DNA of 64,000 nt from BQWY01 sp046351095. Its GTDB lineage: Bacteria > Nitrospirota > Nitrospiria > Nitrospirales > Nitrospiraceae. Numbering within the stretch: the first letter of the stretch is position 1; each line of letters begins with the position of its first letter. This document shows positions 16,533 through 25,668 of the stretch, one piece after another. The position numbers and the translations under genes were made by a program. The notes below the pieces were generated by a model. The model did no database searches. It was given only the letters and a program-made list of their open reading frames with translations, and was not told the DNA's origin. The stretch is from assembly GCA_046351095.1 (NCBI GenBank), contig JAXLZC010000001.1, positions 124,001 to 188,000 on the forward strand, read 5' to 3'.

Positions 16533-18437
16533 GTGTGCGGCATCTGGGCATCGGTTGGCATTGCCGCTGATCCGACGCTGATAGACCTCGTTTCACATCG
16601 AGGGCCTGATGGTCGAGGATGGAAAGTCTTGTCGAGTTCGGCTGGGCCGATCGCGTTGGGACATCGTCGACTGGCCATTATCGATACGAGCACCGCAGCT
16701 CTTCAGCCGATGTGCAATACCGGTGGCCGATACTGGATTGTATACAACGGCGAAGTCTACAACTATCGAGAGCTTCGGGCGGAGTTGGTGCAACTCGGCC
16801 ATCGGTTTCGGACGCAGTCTGATACGGAGGTCATTTTAGCGGCCTTTGCCGAATGGGGGGAGGCGTGCCTCGATCGATTCATCGGGATGTTCGCGTTTGT
16901 TCTCTACGATGCGCAGAACGAAACACTTTTTGCAGCTCGTGATCGGTTTGCGATCAAGCCACTCTATTACGCTCTTCTTCCTGGGGGAATCGCCTTTGCC
17001 TCAGAAATTAAGCAGCTCCTCAAATTGCCTGGCCTTGTGCCTCGTATGAATGTGGCGAGGGTGTACGATTTTCTTGCCACCGGAATTACGGATCACACCG
17101 CAGAGACCCTATTTGCAGACATTCGCCAGATTCGGAATGGGGAATGTCTGTCGCTCACATTGCGAGGCATGCGTCTCCCCAATCCACTGCCGGTCCGGCG
17201 CTGGTATCGGCTGCCGCCATCCGGGACCGTGGAATGCTCGCAGGAAGAGGCCGCGCGCCGTTTCCACGACCTATTGTCTGAATCTGTGCGACTTCATCTT
17301 CGTTCCGATGTCACGGTAGGGTCTTGTCTGTCCGGTGGATTGGACAGTTCAGCTATTGTCAGCCTCATTGCCCGACACTTCAATGCAGAAGGGGGTCGAC
17401 ACGCGCTGAACACGGTGAGTGCGTGTTACAACGAGCGGTCGGTGGATGAGCGGCCCTTCATGCAGGCTGTTGTGACTGCGACTGGTGCTGTACCCCACTA
17501 TATATTCCCCAAGCCGGAGGATGTCTTCACATGTGCAGAGAAACTCACGTGGCATCAGGATGAACCGTACGGGAGTACCAGCATTTTTGCACAGTGGTGC
17601 GTATTTGAAGAGGCACGCCGACAGGGAATCAAGGTCATGCTCGACGGTCAAGGGGCGGATGAGCAGTTGGCCGGCTACCACGGGGGATTTGGCTATCACT
17701 TAGCTAGTTTGGTACGAACGGGACGGTGGGTCGAATTACTTCGCACCATTTTGGAACGGCGGCGGTTTCACGGGATGTCCGCACGACAGCAATTCCGATC
17801 CTTGATTGTGCCGATATTGCCCCCATCCTTTGTTGGCATTCTAACAAGATCTCGCCGGGCCATCGTCGAGCATGATTGGTTGGCATCAGATCGGTTTCGT
17901 GGGGAGCAGTATCGCCCACAATCTTTTGCGGCGATGCTCCAGGCCGAAGGGCTGGGGCCAGTTCGAGATATTGGCGACTTATGTGTTGCGATGACGCAAG
18001 CCACCAACTTGCCGATGCTTCTCCACTATGAAGATCGCAATAGTATGGCCCATAGCGTCGAGGCCAGAGTGCCTTTCCTCGATCATCGTTTAGTCGAGTT
18101 TTCAATCGGCCTCGGTGCGAGGCATAAGATAGTAGGGGGGACAACGAAAGCAGTGCTGCGGGGCGCGATGACCGGGGTCATGCCCGAGAAGATCTGTCGA
18201 CGTCAAGACAAGATTGGTTTTGCTACTCCGGAAATGGAGTGGTTCCGAGGGCCGCTGCGCCGCTCGATTGAGGGGGCTGTAGAAGATGTGTTGTCCCAGT
18301 ACGCGGGGCTGATGAATCCTGGTGGGACCCGTGCGATGGTCAATGAGATGTTGGACGGTCTACGGCCGATTGATTTTCGATTATGGCGCATCGTCAATAT
18401 CGGTATTTGGGGGAGAGTATTCGGTGTCGCATTGTGA
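16533..18437 (+). CDS. Asparagine-synthase-type glutamine amidotransferase (second copy)
   Basis: A 634-residue class II amidotransferase starting at GTG 16533, which places the nucleophile at Cys2 (MCGIWAS). Glutaminase motifs SHRGPDGRG, VYNGEVYNY and SDTEVIL and the PP-loop SGGLDSS are intact. The copies differ widely in sequence, so they probably amidate different uronic acids or different positions rather than being redundant. The gene follows a glycosyltransferase by two bases. A cellular asparagine synthetase role remains possible for one of the two. Confidence 0.85.
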   Translation: MCGIWASVGIAADPTLIDLVSHRGPDGRGWKVLSSSAGPIALGHRRLAIIDTSTAALQPMCNTGGRYWIVYNGEVYNYRELRAELVQLGHRFRTQSDTEVILAAFAEWGEACLDRFIGMFAFVLYDAQNETLFAARDRFAIKPLYYALLPGGIAFASEIKQLLKLPGLVPRMNVARVYDFLATGITDHTAETLFADIRQIRNGECLSLTLRGMRLPNPLPVRRWYRLPPSGTVECSQEEAARRFHDLLSESVRLHLRSDVTVGSCLSGGLDSSAIVSLIARHFNAEGGRHALNTVSACYNERSVDERPFMQAVVTATGAVPHYIFPKPEDVFTCAEKLTWHQDEPYGSTSIFAQWCVFEEARRQGIKVMLDGQGADEQLAGYHGGFGYHLASLVRTGRWVELLRTILERRRFHGMSARQQFRSLIVPILPPSFVGILTRSRRAIVEHDWLASDRFRGEQYRPQSFAAMLQAEGLGPVRDIGDLCVAMTQATNLPMLLHYEDRNSMAHSVEARVPFLDHRLVEFSIGLGARHKIVGGTTKAVLRGAMTGVMPEKICRRQDKIGFATPEMEWFRGPLRRSIEGAVEDVLSQYAGLMNPGGTRAMVNEMLDGLRPIDFRLWRIVNIGIWGRVFGVAL

Positions 18438-18539
18438 GCTCAGTCGCACTGTGAAAAATGCATCTAGAATACCTTCTCCTCGAACGGTGTCTCATTCAAT
18501 GTCATCCCTCTTGTAAGCTCCTCATGAAAGGGGCGCTTC

Positions 18540-19847
18540 GTGCGAATTCTTCTGGTCTCGTTTGCATTCCCCCCCTTTAACGATATTGGCCATGTCCGGG
18601 TAGGGAAAACCGCTAAGTACCTGCATAAGTTTGGGCACGATGTGCGTGTGCTGTCGGCGTCGGATCAGCCGTATCTTCCATCGTTAGATGTCGAGATTCC
18701 TGAGGAAAATATCCTCCGAACACCCTGGTGGAATGTCAACAAGCCGGCCGAGTTCATGTTCGGTGGGCGTCATGCCGTTGCGGATCGTGGGTTAGTCGCC
18801 AAGGGACGTGTGCGTCCTCTGGTCGAGTCAATTCGGTGGCTCTATCGGCACACGTATAAACAATGGGTGGGATTTCCAGATGATTTCATCGGGTGGGCTC
18901 CGTTTGCTGTGCGTGCAGGGACCGAACTCCTTACGCACTGGCGACCGGATGTGATCTATGCGAGCGCGATGCCCTATACGTCATTGGTAGTGGCCGCCAA
19001 GTTGGCTCGACAGTTTCAGGTCCCATGGGTTGCTGAGTTGCGCGACTTATGGGTGGATTTTCATCGGTATCGGTTTGGTCGATGGAGGAAGCGGGCCGAG
19101 TCAATTCTTGAACGATGGGTACTGTCGTCAGCTTCTGGGCTCGTCACGGTGTCCGAACCATTAGCGGCAACGCTTCGTGCAAAGTTCAGCAAGCCGACGG
19201 CCGTAGTGCTGAATGGATTTGATGCGGTTGTCCGCGCGCACACGTCGCAACTCGATCCGAAACCTGGCGTGCTTCGTATCGTGTATACGGGAATGATCTA
19301 TGAAGGGCGGCAAGATCCTACTCCGTTGTTTGCCGCCTTGCGGGCGATGGGACCGGATGCAGCCGAGATTCGTGTGGAGTTTTACGGACGGTATTTGGAG
19401 TCGGCACGAGAAGCGGCGGCGCGATATGGCTTGACCAATGTGGTGCTGGGTGGGCAAGTACCGTATGCGCAGTCTCTATCACTCCAGCACGGAGCCGATG
19501 TTTTGTTGTTGCTGCTATGGACCGATCAGAGGGAGCGCGGTGTATATACAGGGAAACTATTTGAATACGTAGGCGCAGGACGTCCAATTCTGGCAATTGG
19601 TCCTGAGGGAAATGTCGCTAGCAATCTAATCAAGGAGCGAAACCTTGGATCCGTATGTGGGGACGCTGTTTCCACTCAGCGCCAGTTAGAGATGTGGTTA
19701 GCGGTTAAGCGCATGAACGAAACGTTGGTGACTCCTTCTCTTGAAGCGCGAGAAGGGCTCTCTCGTGAAGCGCAGACGCGTGTGTTGGAAACCTTCCTGA
19801 CCCAACTGGTAGATCCGTCGTCCAATGCAAATAGTCGTCATCAATGA
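18540..19847 (+). CDS. Glycosyltransferase, family 4 type
   Basis: A 435-residue GT-B enzyme starting at GTG 18540. Typical segments are ILLVSFAFPPFNDIGHVRV at the N-terminus (the PP-x-N/G loop), WVAELRDLWVD, a VTVSEPLAATLR link, VYTGMIYEGRQDP and GKLFEYVGAGRPILAIGPEG in the donor-binding half. Its last 23 bases overlap the next glycosyltransferase, so the two are co-translated. Substrates unknown. Confidence 0.83.
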   Translation: MRILLVSFAFPPFNDIGHVRVGKTAKYLHKFGHDVRVLSASDQPYLPSLDVEIPEENILRTPWWNVNKPAEFMFGGRHAVADRGLVAKGRVRPLVESIRWLYRHTYKQWVGFPDDFIGWAPFAVRAGTELLTHWRPDVIYASAMPYTSLVVAAKLARQFQVPWVAELRDLWVDFHRYRFGRWRKRAESILERWVLSSASGLVTVSEPLAATLRAKFSKPTAVVLNGFDAVVRAHTSQLDPKPGVLRIVYTGMIYEGRQDPTPLFAALRAMGPDAAEIRVEFYGRYLESAREAAARYGLTNVVLGGQVPYAQSLSLQHGADVLLLLLWTDQRERGVYTGKLFEYVGAGRPILAIGPEGNVASNLIKERNLGSVCGDAVSTQRQLEMWLAVKRMNETLVTPSLEAREGLSREAQTRVLETFLTQLVDPSSNANSRHQ

Positions 19848-21042
19848 CTTCGCCCACGTGGAGGGCGGTGCCAGTCAGGTCGCGATCGCCAGCGCAATCG
19901 GCTTGGCGCAACGTGGCCATGCAGTAACGTTTTTGGCTGCGGTTGGGCCTGCGGATGCGGGGTTGCGTGACAGCGCGGTTCGAGTGGAATTGACAGGACA
20001 GCACGCGATTGCGACGGACCCGTCTCGTGTGCGAGCGATATGGCAAGGTTTATGGAATCCCACGGCTGCACGCCGTCTCGCAGCGATTCTTGATGCGGTG
20101 GGGAACCAGGACACTGTGGTGCATCTGCACGGCTGGACAAAGGCGCTATCCTCCAGCGTTGTGCGTGAGGTGCTCGCCCGACGTATTCCCATCGTATGTA
20201 CGCTCAACGACTATTTCACCGCTTGCCCAAACGGTGGGTTCTTCGACTATTCCCAAAACGACATTTGTACTCGCCTACCACTAGGACTGTCCTGTATTGC
20301 CACGCATTGCGATAAGCGTGGGTACGTGCAGAAATTGTGGCGTGTACTGCGGCAGGTAATTCAGCAGCGTGCCGGTCGCATTCCGTGCGGAATCCGGCAC
20401 TTTATCCAAGTCTCGCAGTTCAGCCGCACGGTCCTCCAGCCCGTTCTGCCTTCCCATGCAACATTCCATGCTCTCCCCAACGCCATTGCCGTGGAGCGAC
20501 AAGACCGTGTCTGTGCGGCAGGCAACTCCGCCTACGTAATGGTTGGGCGGTTGGATCCTGAGAAAGGAGCGGCGGTATTCGCGGATGCTGCTCGGCAGCT
20601 CGACTGTGAGGTTGTGTTTGTCGGGGATGGGCCCTTACGGAAAGACGTAGTGGCCCGGTGCCCGCGCGCGCGCGTGACCGGGTGGAGTTTGCATCATCAG
20701 GTCATTCAAGAATTGCGAACGGCCAGAGCGATTGTGTTCCCCTCGCTCTGGTATGAAGCACAGCCGTTAGCTGTGCGAGAAGCGGCTGCTATGGGTATCC
20801 CTGCCATCGTATCCGATCGCTGTGCGGCGCGAGACGACGTCACAGATGGTGTGACGGGCTTGTTATTCCGTGGTGGTGACAGGGAGGACCTTAGGCAGAA
20901 ACTCCGCCGTCTTTCGGACGATCGCTTGGTGGAAAGTTTGGGCGCGGCCGCCTATGATGCGTATTGGAACAATCCTCCAAGCCTAGCACGGCATGTTGAT
21001 CGGCTGGAGGAGATCTACGGGAGTATCCTGCGCAGCAGATAG
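19825..21042 (+). CDS. Glycosyltransferase, family 4 type
   Basis: A 405-residue GT-B enzyme. It opens with VVINDFAHVEGGASQVAIA, a glycine-rich acceptor loop, and has HLHGWTKALSSSV, VMVGRLDPEKGAAVF and FPSLWYEAQPLAVREAAAMG, which carries the E-x7-E-like donor motif. It starts inside the preceding glycosyltransferase gene. Unlike its neighbours it has a Cys/His-rich stretch (FTACPNGGFFDYSQNDIC and CIATHCDKRG) that recurs in a subset of family 4 enzymes. Donor unknown. Confidence 0.82.
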   Translation: MQIVVINDFAHVEGGASQVAIASAIGLAQRGHAVTFLAAVGPADAGLRDSAVRVELTGQHAIATDPSRVRAIWQGLWNPTAARRLAAILDAVGNQDTVVHLHGWTKALSSSVVREVLARRIPIVCTLNDYFTACPNGGFFDYSQNDICTRLPLGLSCIATHCDKRGYVQKLWRVLRQVIQQRAGRIPCGIRHFIQVSQFSRTVLQPVLPSHATFHALPNAIAVERQDRVCAAGNSAYVMVGRLDPEKGAAVFADAARQLDCEVVFVGDGPLRKDVVARCPRARVTGWSLHHQVIQELRTARAIVFPSLWYEAQPLAVREAAAMGIPAIVSDRCAARDDVTDGVTGLLFRGGDREDLRQKLRRLSDDRLVESLGAAAYDAYWNNPPSLARHVDRLEEIYGSILRSR

Positions 21043-21092
21043 AGTTCTGATGGTGGACGCCGAGCGCTTGGGGTTATCGATATGTCACTTGG

Positions 21093-22031
21093 ATGGTCGG
21101 CATAGTGAGTGGGCGCGCCCTGTTGATCAGTGTCGTCATCCCAACCTATCAGGCCGCGGCAACACTGGCGCGGCAACTGGCCCTTTTGAGAGGGCAAGAA
21201 CCTGCTCTCCACGAGATTCTTGTTATCGACTCTGCCTCCACAGACAGCTCACGCGATATTGCTGCGAACTTCGGTGCCAATGTCGTCATAATTCAGAAAA
21301 CGCAATTCGATCATGGTGGGACCCGAACCCATGCAGGGCGAGATTGCTGTAACGGCGACATCGTCGTATTTCTCACGCAGGATGCGCTCCCGGTCGATGG
21401 GCAGGCGATTTGGAATCTCACAGCCCCACTACGTGAAGACTCGACATGCGGGGCGGTGTTCGGTCGGCAGGTGCCCTATCCCGATGCGACGCTGTATGCG
21501 CAGCATCTGCGATTGTTCAACTATCCCGCTACTTCGTATGTCCGCACCTATGCGGATCGTCATCGGTACGGTCTCAAGGCTGCATTCTGCTCGAACTCGT
21601 TTGCTGCCTATCGACGGTCGGCCTTGGAGTCGGTCGGGTGGTTTGCATCTGGTCTGGGAATGGCTGAGGATATGCATGTCTGTGCCCGCATGCTGCAGCA
21701 GGGGTATACCATTCGGTATGTCGCCGAGGCGGCGGTGTATCATTCGCACAACTACACGTTGCAGCAGGACGGGAAGCGGTATTTCGATGTCGGAGTGTTT
21801 CATCGCCGCCAACCCTGGCTCCTTGAGGATTTTGGTCGACCTGCCGGTGAAGGATTACGCTATGTCCGATCGGAGATGGCCTTTTTGTGGGCGCAACGGA
21901 AGCCTTGGTTGATTCCGGCAAGTCTGCTTCGGGCGGCTGTGAAACTACTGAGTTATCAATTGGGCACCTACTACGAGTGGCTGCCGCAGTCTGTTGTGCG
22001 GCGACTCAGTATGCATGGGGTCTCGGGATGA
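21093..22031 (+). CDS. Glycosyltransferase family 2
   Basis: A 312-residue GT-A enzyme. The N-terminus reads VVIPTYQAAATLARQLALL with ILVIDSASTDSSRDIA, and the central part has FLTQDALPVDG and GAVFGRQVPYPDA as in rhamnosyltransferase-like members of family 2. The C-terminal ~60 residues are hydrophobic and probably attach to the inner membrane. It is the only family 2 enzyme in the cluster. The donor, perhaps a 6-deoxyhexose, is a guess from similarity. Confidence 0.8.
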   Translation: MVGIVSGRALLISVVIPTYQAAATLARQLALLRGQEPALHEILVIDSASTDSSRDIAANFGANVVIIQKTQFDHGGTRTHAGRDCCNGDIVVFLTQDALPVDGQAIWNLTAPLREDSTCGAVFGRQVPYPDATLYAQHLRLFNYPATSYVRTYADRHRYGLKAAFCSNSFAAYRRSALESVGWFASGLGMAEDMHVCARMLQQGYTIRYVAEAAVYHSHNYTLQQDGKRYFDVGVFHRRQPWLLEDFGRPAGEGLRYVRSEMAFLWAQRKPWLIPASLLRAAVKLLSYQLGTYYEWLPQSVVRRLSMHGVSG

Positions 22032-22061
22032 GGTCGCACAGCATCGACGTGCCTCTCCGCT

Positions 22062-23459
22062 ATGCTTAAGCGCCACGCTGAATTCCTCAAGAGCGTCCTG
22101 TTTCTTGTTGACCTCGCGCTCATCTGTGTCTGCTGGGTGTTGGCCTACGATATGCGGATTGCCGGCTTCCCCGTGCCGGTGACGAAAGGCATCCCTCCGC
22201 TCGGTCCCTACGTCGGGTTACTGATTCCCATCGTTTTGGTCTGGGGCATCGCATTCCAGGCATTCAATCTGTATCGTCCGCGTCGAATGGGATCGCACCT
22301 CGAAGAGGTGATGGATCTCGCCAAGGCCAATTCGTTGGCGGTGTTGGTCCTCGTGGCCATCAGTTTTTTTATGCGCGAGTATGAATTTTCCCGCCTCGTG
22401 TTCGTCAATTTTTGGCTGCTGAATATGGTGGCGCTGAGCGGCTCGCGCATGATGTTTCGCGAGGGGCTGCGTTTCATGCGTCGCCACGGGTTGAACCAGC
22501 GCCATGCGTTGATCGTGGGCTCCGGGCGCGTCGCACAGTCGTTAGTCGAACGCATTGCGCAACACCCGGAATTCGGCATTACGACACGTGGGTATGTCGT
22601 GCGCTCGGTTGCAGTTGTCGGGCAAGCCGTCAATGGGTTGCCGGTGCTCGGGGGGTATGACGATTTGGCGCGCCTGTGTGTTGGGACCGACATCGTGTTC
22701 GTGTGCCTTCCCGTAGGGGAAGAAGCCTATGCCGAAAAGATCGTCGCGATGGTGGCGAATACGACGGTCGAAGTGAAAGTCATCCCTTCCATCTGCGAAT
22801 TAGTGACGTTACGCGCCGAAGCGGAAATGTTCGAAGGGTTACCGGTCATCACGCTCCAGGGCTCGCCGTTGTACGGCTGGAATGTGGTGATCAAACGTGC
22901 GCTCGACATCGTCGGCTCGACGGCCGTCCTGACGCTGGGCGCCCCGGTGTTGCTGGCAATTGGGCTTCTCGTCAAATGGACCTCTCCCGGTCCGGTGTTG
23001 TATCGGCAGGTGCGAATGGGGTTGGACGGGCGCGCGTTCGAGATGTTGAAGTTCCGCTCCATGCGGGTGGGCGCAGAGAAGGAAACCGGCGCTGTATGGG
23101 CGGATGCAGACGATCCACGTCGGACATCGTTTGGGACGTTTCTCCGGAAGACAAGCTTGGATGAATTGCCGCAATTTTGGAACGTGTTGGTTGGACAGAT
23201 GAGTATCGTGGGCCCGCGCCCGGAACGCCCGGAGCTCATCGCCCGTTTTCGCGAACAGCTCCCGATGTACATGCTGCGCCATAAAATGAAAGCGGGGATC
23301 ACCGGTTGGGCGCAGGTAAACGGGTGGCGCGGCAATACTTCACTCGAAAAACGCATCGAATACGACCTCTACTACATCGAGCATTGGTCGATCTGGTTTG
23401 ACCTCAAGATCATGTGGCACACGCTGTGGAAAGGTTTCATCCATCGACATGCGTACTGA
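22062..23459 (+). CDS. Undecaprenyl-phosphate sugar-1-phosphate transferase (WcaJ-like polyprenyl glycosylphosphotransferase)
   Basis: A 465-residue inner-membrane enzyme that starts glycan assembly by moving a sugar-1-phosphate onto undecaprenyl phosphate. About four transmembrane segments fill residues 1-130, then a CoA-binding-like Rossmann domain (HALIVGSGRVAQSLVERI), then the conserved catalytic C-terminus: KRALDIVGSTAVL, FKFRSM-type segment LKFRSMRVG, SLDELPQFWNVLVGQMSIVG, GPRPERPE and KAGITGWAQVNG. It is the last gene of the polysaccharide block before a hairpin. Donor (glucose, galactose or an acetamido sugar) not determinable. Confidence 0.9.
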   Translation: MLKRHAEFLKSVLFLVDLALICVCWVLAYDMRIAGFPVPVTKGIPPLGPYVGLLIPIVLVWGIAFQAFNLYRPRRMGSHLEEVMDLAKANSLAVLVLVAISFFMREYEFSRLVFVNFWLLNMVALSGSRMMFREGLRFMRRHGLNQRHALIVGSGRVAQSLVERIAQHPEFGITTRGYVVRSVAVVGQAVNGLPVLGGYDDLARLCVGTDIVFVCLPVGEEAYAEKIVAMVANTTVEVKVIPSICELVTLRAEAEMFEGLPVITLQGSPLYGWNVVIKRALDIVGSTAVLTLGAPVLLAIGLLVKWTSPGPVLYRQVRMGLDGRAFEMLKFRSMRVGAEKETGAVWADADDPRRTSFGTFLRKTSLDELPQFWNVLVGQMSIVGPRPERPELIARFREQLPMYMLRHKMKAGITGWAQVNGWRGNTSLEKRIEYDLYYIEHWSIWFDLKIMWHTLWKGFIHRHAY

Positions 23460-23469
23460 CGGCGAGTGT

Positions 23470-23502
23470 ATCGTTCACACGCCGCTGAAATTGGTGAACG
23501 AT
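23470..23502 (+). terminator. Candidate hairpin ending the polysaccharide operon
   Basis: A perfect 9-bp inverted repeat, ATCGTTCAC at 23470-23478 and GTGAACGAT at 23494-23502, with a 15-base loop, lies 11 bases after the stop of the phosphotransferase gene. There is no clean T-run behind it, so a factor-independent terminator is only possible. Confidence 0.4.
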
Positions 23503-23514
23503 TGTCGCAGTTTC

Positions 23515-23543
23515 TTGTCTTTGCCGACCCTCCTTGTTAAGAT
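23515..23543 (+). promoter_or_regulatory. Candidate sigma70-type promoter for the kdsC-manC genes
   Basis: TTGTCT at 23515-23520 and TAAGAT at 23538-23543 are separated by 17 bases, four of six matches in each box. The position, 20 bases before the GTG of the phosphatase gene and after the hairpin, suits a new transcription unit. Confidence 0.4.
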
Positions 23544-23562
23544 CCGGCTCGGTTGACCCCTT

Positions 23563-24090
23563 GTGAAACGACCTACCGCTCGACGACCCAGACCGACGCG
23601 TTCTCTGCTCGCACGGATTCGATTGCTCGCGACCGATGTCGACGGCGTGTTGACCGACGCCGGGATGTATTACACCGAAGCGGGCGACGAGCTGAAAAAG
23701 TTCAACACGCGCGACGGGATGGGCATCAAATTATTGCAGAAGGCGGGCCTGATCACGGCCATCGTCACACAGGAAAATACGAAGCTCGTTGCTCGGCGCG
23801 CGGCAAAACTGACGATCCCGGAACTCCATCAAGGCATCACGGACAAACTGACGTGTTTGCACGATATGGCGTCGCGTCATGGATTGACCCTACAGCAGAT
23901 CGCGTATATCGGCGACGACGTGAACGACTTGGCCGCGTTGCGAGCGGTCGGTCTGTCGGCCGCCCCGGCGGATGCGATGCCGGGCATTCTCCGTGCGGTC
24001 AGCTACGTATGTGCGAAGCGGGGCGGCGAGGGCGCCGTTCGCGAATTGGCGGAACTCATCCTGGAGGCGCAAGGGCATGGCTGGGCATAA
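23563..24090 (+). CDS. kdsC: HAD-family phosphatase, 3-deoxy-D-manno-octulosonate 8-phosphate phosphatase-like (KdsC)
   Basis: A 175-residue HAD phosphatase of the short C0 type. Motif I is ATDVDGVLTDAG, the Thr/Lys region reads ITDKLTCL, and motif III is IAYIGDDVNDLAAL. KdsC removes phosphate from KDO-8-phosphate in lipopolysaccharide core synthesis. Here it is followed by manC rather than kdsA/kdsD, so a related sugar-phosphate phosphatase role is possible. Start GTG 23563; the end overlaps manC by 14 bases. Confidence 0.75.
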   Translation: MKRPTARRPRPTRSLLARIRLLATDVDGVLTDAGMYYTEAGDELKKFNTRDGMGIKLLQKAGLITAIVTQENTKLVARRAAKLTIPELHQGITDKLTCLHDMASRHGLTLQQIAYIGDDVNDLAALRAVGLSAAPADAMPGILRAVSYVCAKRGGEGAVRELAELILEAQGHGWA

Positions 24091-25606
24091 GACCGGTGCA
24101 AAAGGCGCGAAACCATCCACCCGTTCGACCGGAGTCGCCGCGCGAGTGAAGTCGTCGAGCGGCAGCCCATCCACCGTCTTCGCCGTTATTTTGGCGGGCG
24201 GCAGCGGCACACGATTTTGGCCGCTCAGTCGGCATCTTTATCCGAAACAACTGCTGCGTATCATGGGCACCGAAACCATGATCCAGCAAACCATGCGCCG
24301 CGTCGTCGGCTGTGTTCCCGCCGGGCAGGTGCTCATTTCGACGAACCCACAGCAGGCCGATTCGATCCGTGTACAACTTGGGGAGTGGAAGACGGCGCTG
24401 CAACCGAACTTCGTCATCGAACCCGAAGCGCGCAATACCGCGCCGGCCATCGGCCTGGTCGCCCTGGAAGTGCTAGGTCGCGATCCGAACGGCGTTATGT
24501 TGGTATTGCCCGCCGACCATGTGGTCAAACGCGACGCGCGGTTCCATGCCGCGGTCGATCTCGGCGCAAAACTCGCCGACATGGGACATCTCGTGACGTT
24601 CGGGATCAAGCCGATCCGCCCGGAAACCGGCTACGGCTATATTCAGCCCAATACAAAACGTGTCTTGGCGACCGCGCACAAATTGTCCGGCCATCCGGTC
24701 GCACGATTCGTCGAAAAACCCAATGCCGCCAAGGCCGCGCAGTATCTAAAAGCCGGACATTTTTATTGGAACAGCGGCATGTTCGTCTGGCGTGCCGCCA
24801 CGATTCTGGAAGAAATCCAACGGCATCAACCGGCGCTCTGGGCCGGACTCGCCAAGATCCAAGCGTTGATGGCCGCCGGCGCTTCGCGGCAGGAGATCGA
24901 CGAACGGTATCGTACGCTGCCCTCCGTCAGTATCGACAACGGCGTGATGGAGCGGTCGTCTCGTGCAGCCATGATCCCCGTCGATTTCCTCTGGTCCGAC
25001 GTCGGCAACTGGAGCAGCATCGACGAGGTCGCGACACGCAATCGGCAGGGCAACGTCGTCAGCGGGAAGGTGCTCGACCTCGACAGCCAAGATTCGATCT
25101 TGTTCGCCGACCGGCGCGTGGTGGCGACCATTGGTCTCAAGGATATGGTCGTCGTCGATACGCCGGATGCGACGCTCGTCTGTCCGAAAGACCGTTCGCA
25201 GGACGTCAAAAAAATCGTCGAAATTTTGAAACAGCAGAAGGCCCCCGAGCATCTCGAACACCTCACGGTGTTTCGTCCTTGGGGCTCGTACACAGTGTTG
25301 GAAGAGGGGCCTGGGTACAAGGTCAAGCGCGTCACCGTGAACCCGGGCGGTCGACTCTCGCTGCAGATGCACCATAAGCGGAGCGAACATTGGGTCGTGA
25401 TCGCGGGCACCGCGCGCGTGACCTGCGGCGATTCGGTCACCGATCTTCGGGTGGGGCAGAGCACTGCGATTCCAGTGGAAACGCAACATCGTCTCGAAAA
25501 TCCTGGCACCGAGACGCTACACATCATCGAAGTGCAGAACGGGCCCTACTTAGGGGAAGACGATATCGTCAGGTTTCAGGACGATTACGGGAGAACACCC
25601 AAGTAA
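24077..25606 (+). CDS. manC: Mannose-1-phosphate guanylyltransferase / mannose-6-phosphate isomerase (bifunctional)
   Basis: A 509-residue protein when started at ATG 24077, inside the end of the phosphatase gene; a start further upstream would add non-family residues. The nucleotidyltransferase has AVILAGGSGTRFWPLSRHLY, PADHVVK, RFVEKPNAAKA and YWNSGMFVWRA. The C-terminal cupin (from ~residue 380) has RPWGSYTVLEEG, KRVTVNPGGRLSLQMHHKR and EHWVVIAGTARV of type II phosphomannose isomerases. It makes GDP-mannose from mannose-1-phosphate and can feed from fructose-6-phosphate. With the next gene it supplies GDP-mannose to the polysaccharide. Confidence 0.92.
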   Translation: MAGHKTGAKGAKPSTRSTGVAARVKSSSGSPSTVFAVILAGGSGTRFWPLSRHLYPKQLLRIMGTETMIQQTMRRVVGCVPAGQVLISTNPQQADSIRVQLGEWKTALQPNFVIEPEARNTAPAIGLVALEVLGRDPNGVMLVLPADHVVKRDARFHAAVDLGAKLADMGHLVTFGIKPIRPETGYGYIQPNTKRVLATAHKLSGHPVARFVEKPNAAKAAQYLKAGHFYWNSGMFVWRAATILEEIQRHQPALWAGLAKIQALMAAGASRQEIDERYRTLPSVSIDNGVMERSSRAAMIPVDFLWSDVGNWSSIDEVATRNRQGNVVSGKVLDLDSQDSILFADRRVVATIGLKDMVVVDTPDATLVCPKDRSQDVKKIVEILKQQKAPEHLEHLTVFRPWGSYTVLEEGPGYKVKRVTVNPGGRLSLQMHHKRSEHWVVIAGTARVTCGDSVTDLRVGQSTAIPVETQHRLENPGTETLHIIEVQNGPYLGEDDIVRFQDDYGRTPK

Positions 25607-25668
25607 TGGTCCCCAGGTAGAAGCGACGAGCCTCGACCAACGACTCACCAGGAACGAAGAGCGGCCCT

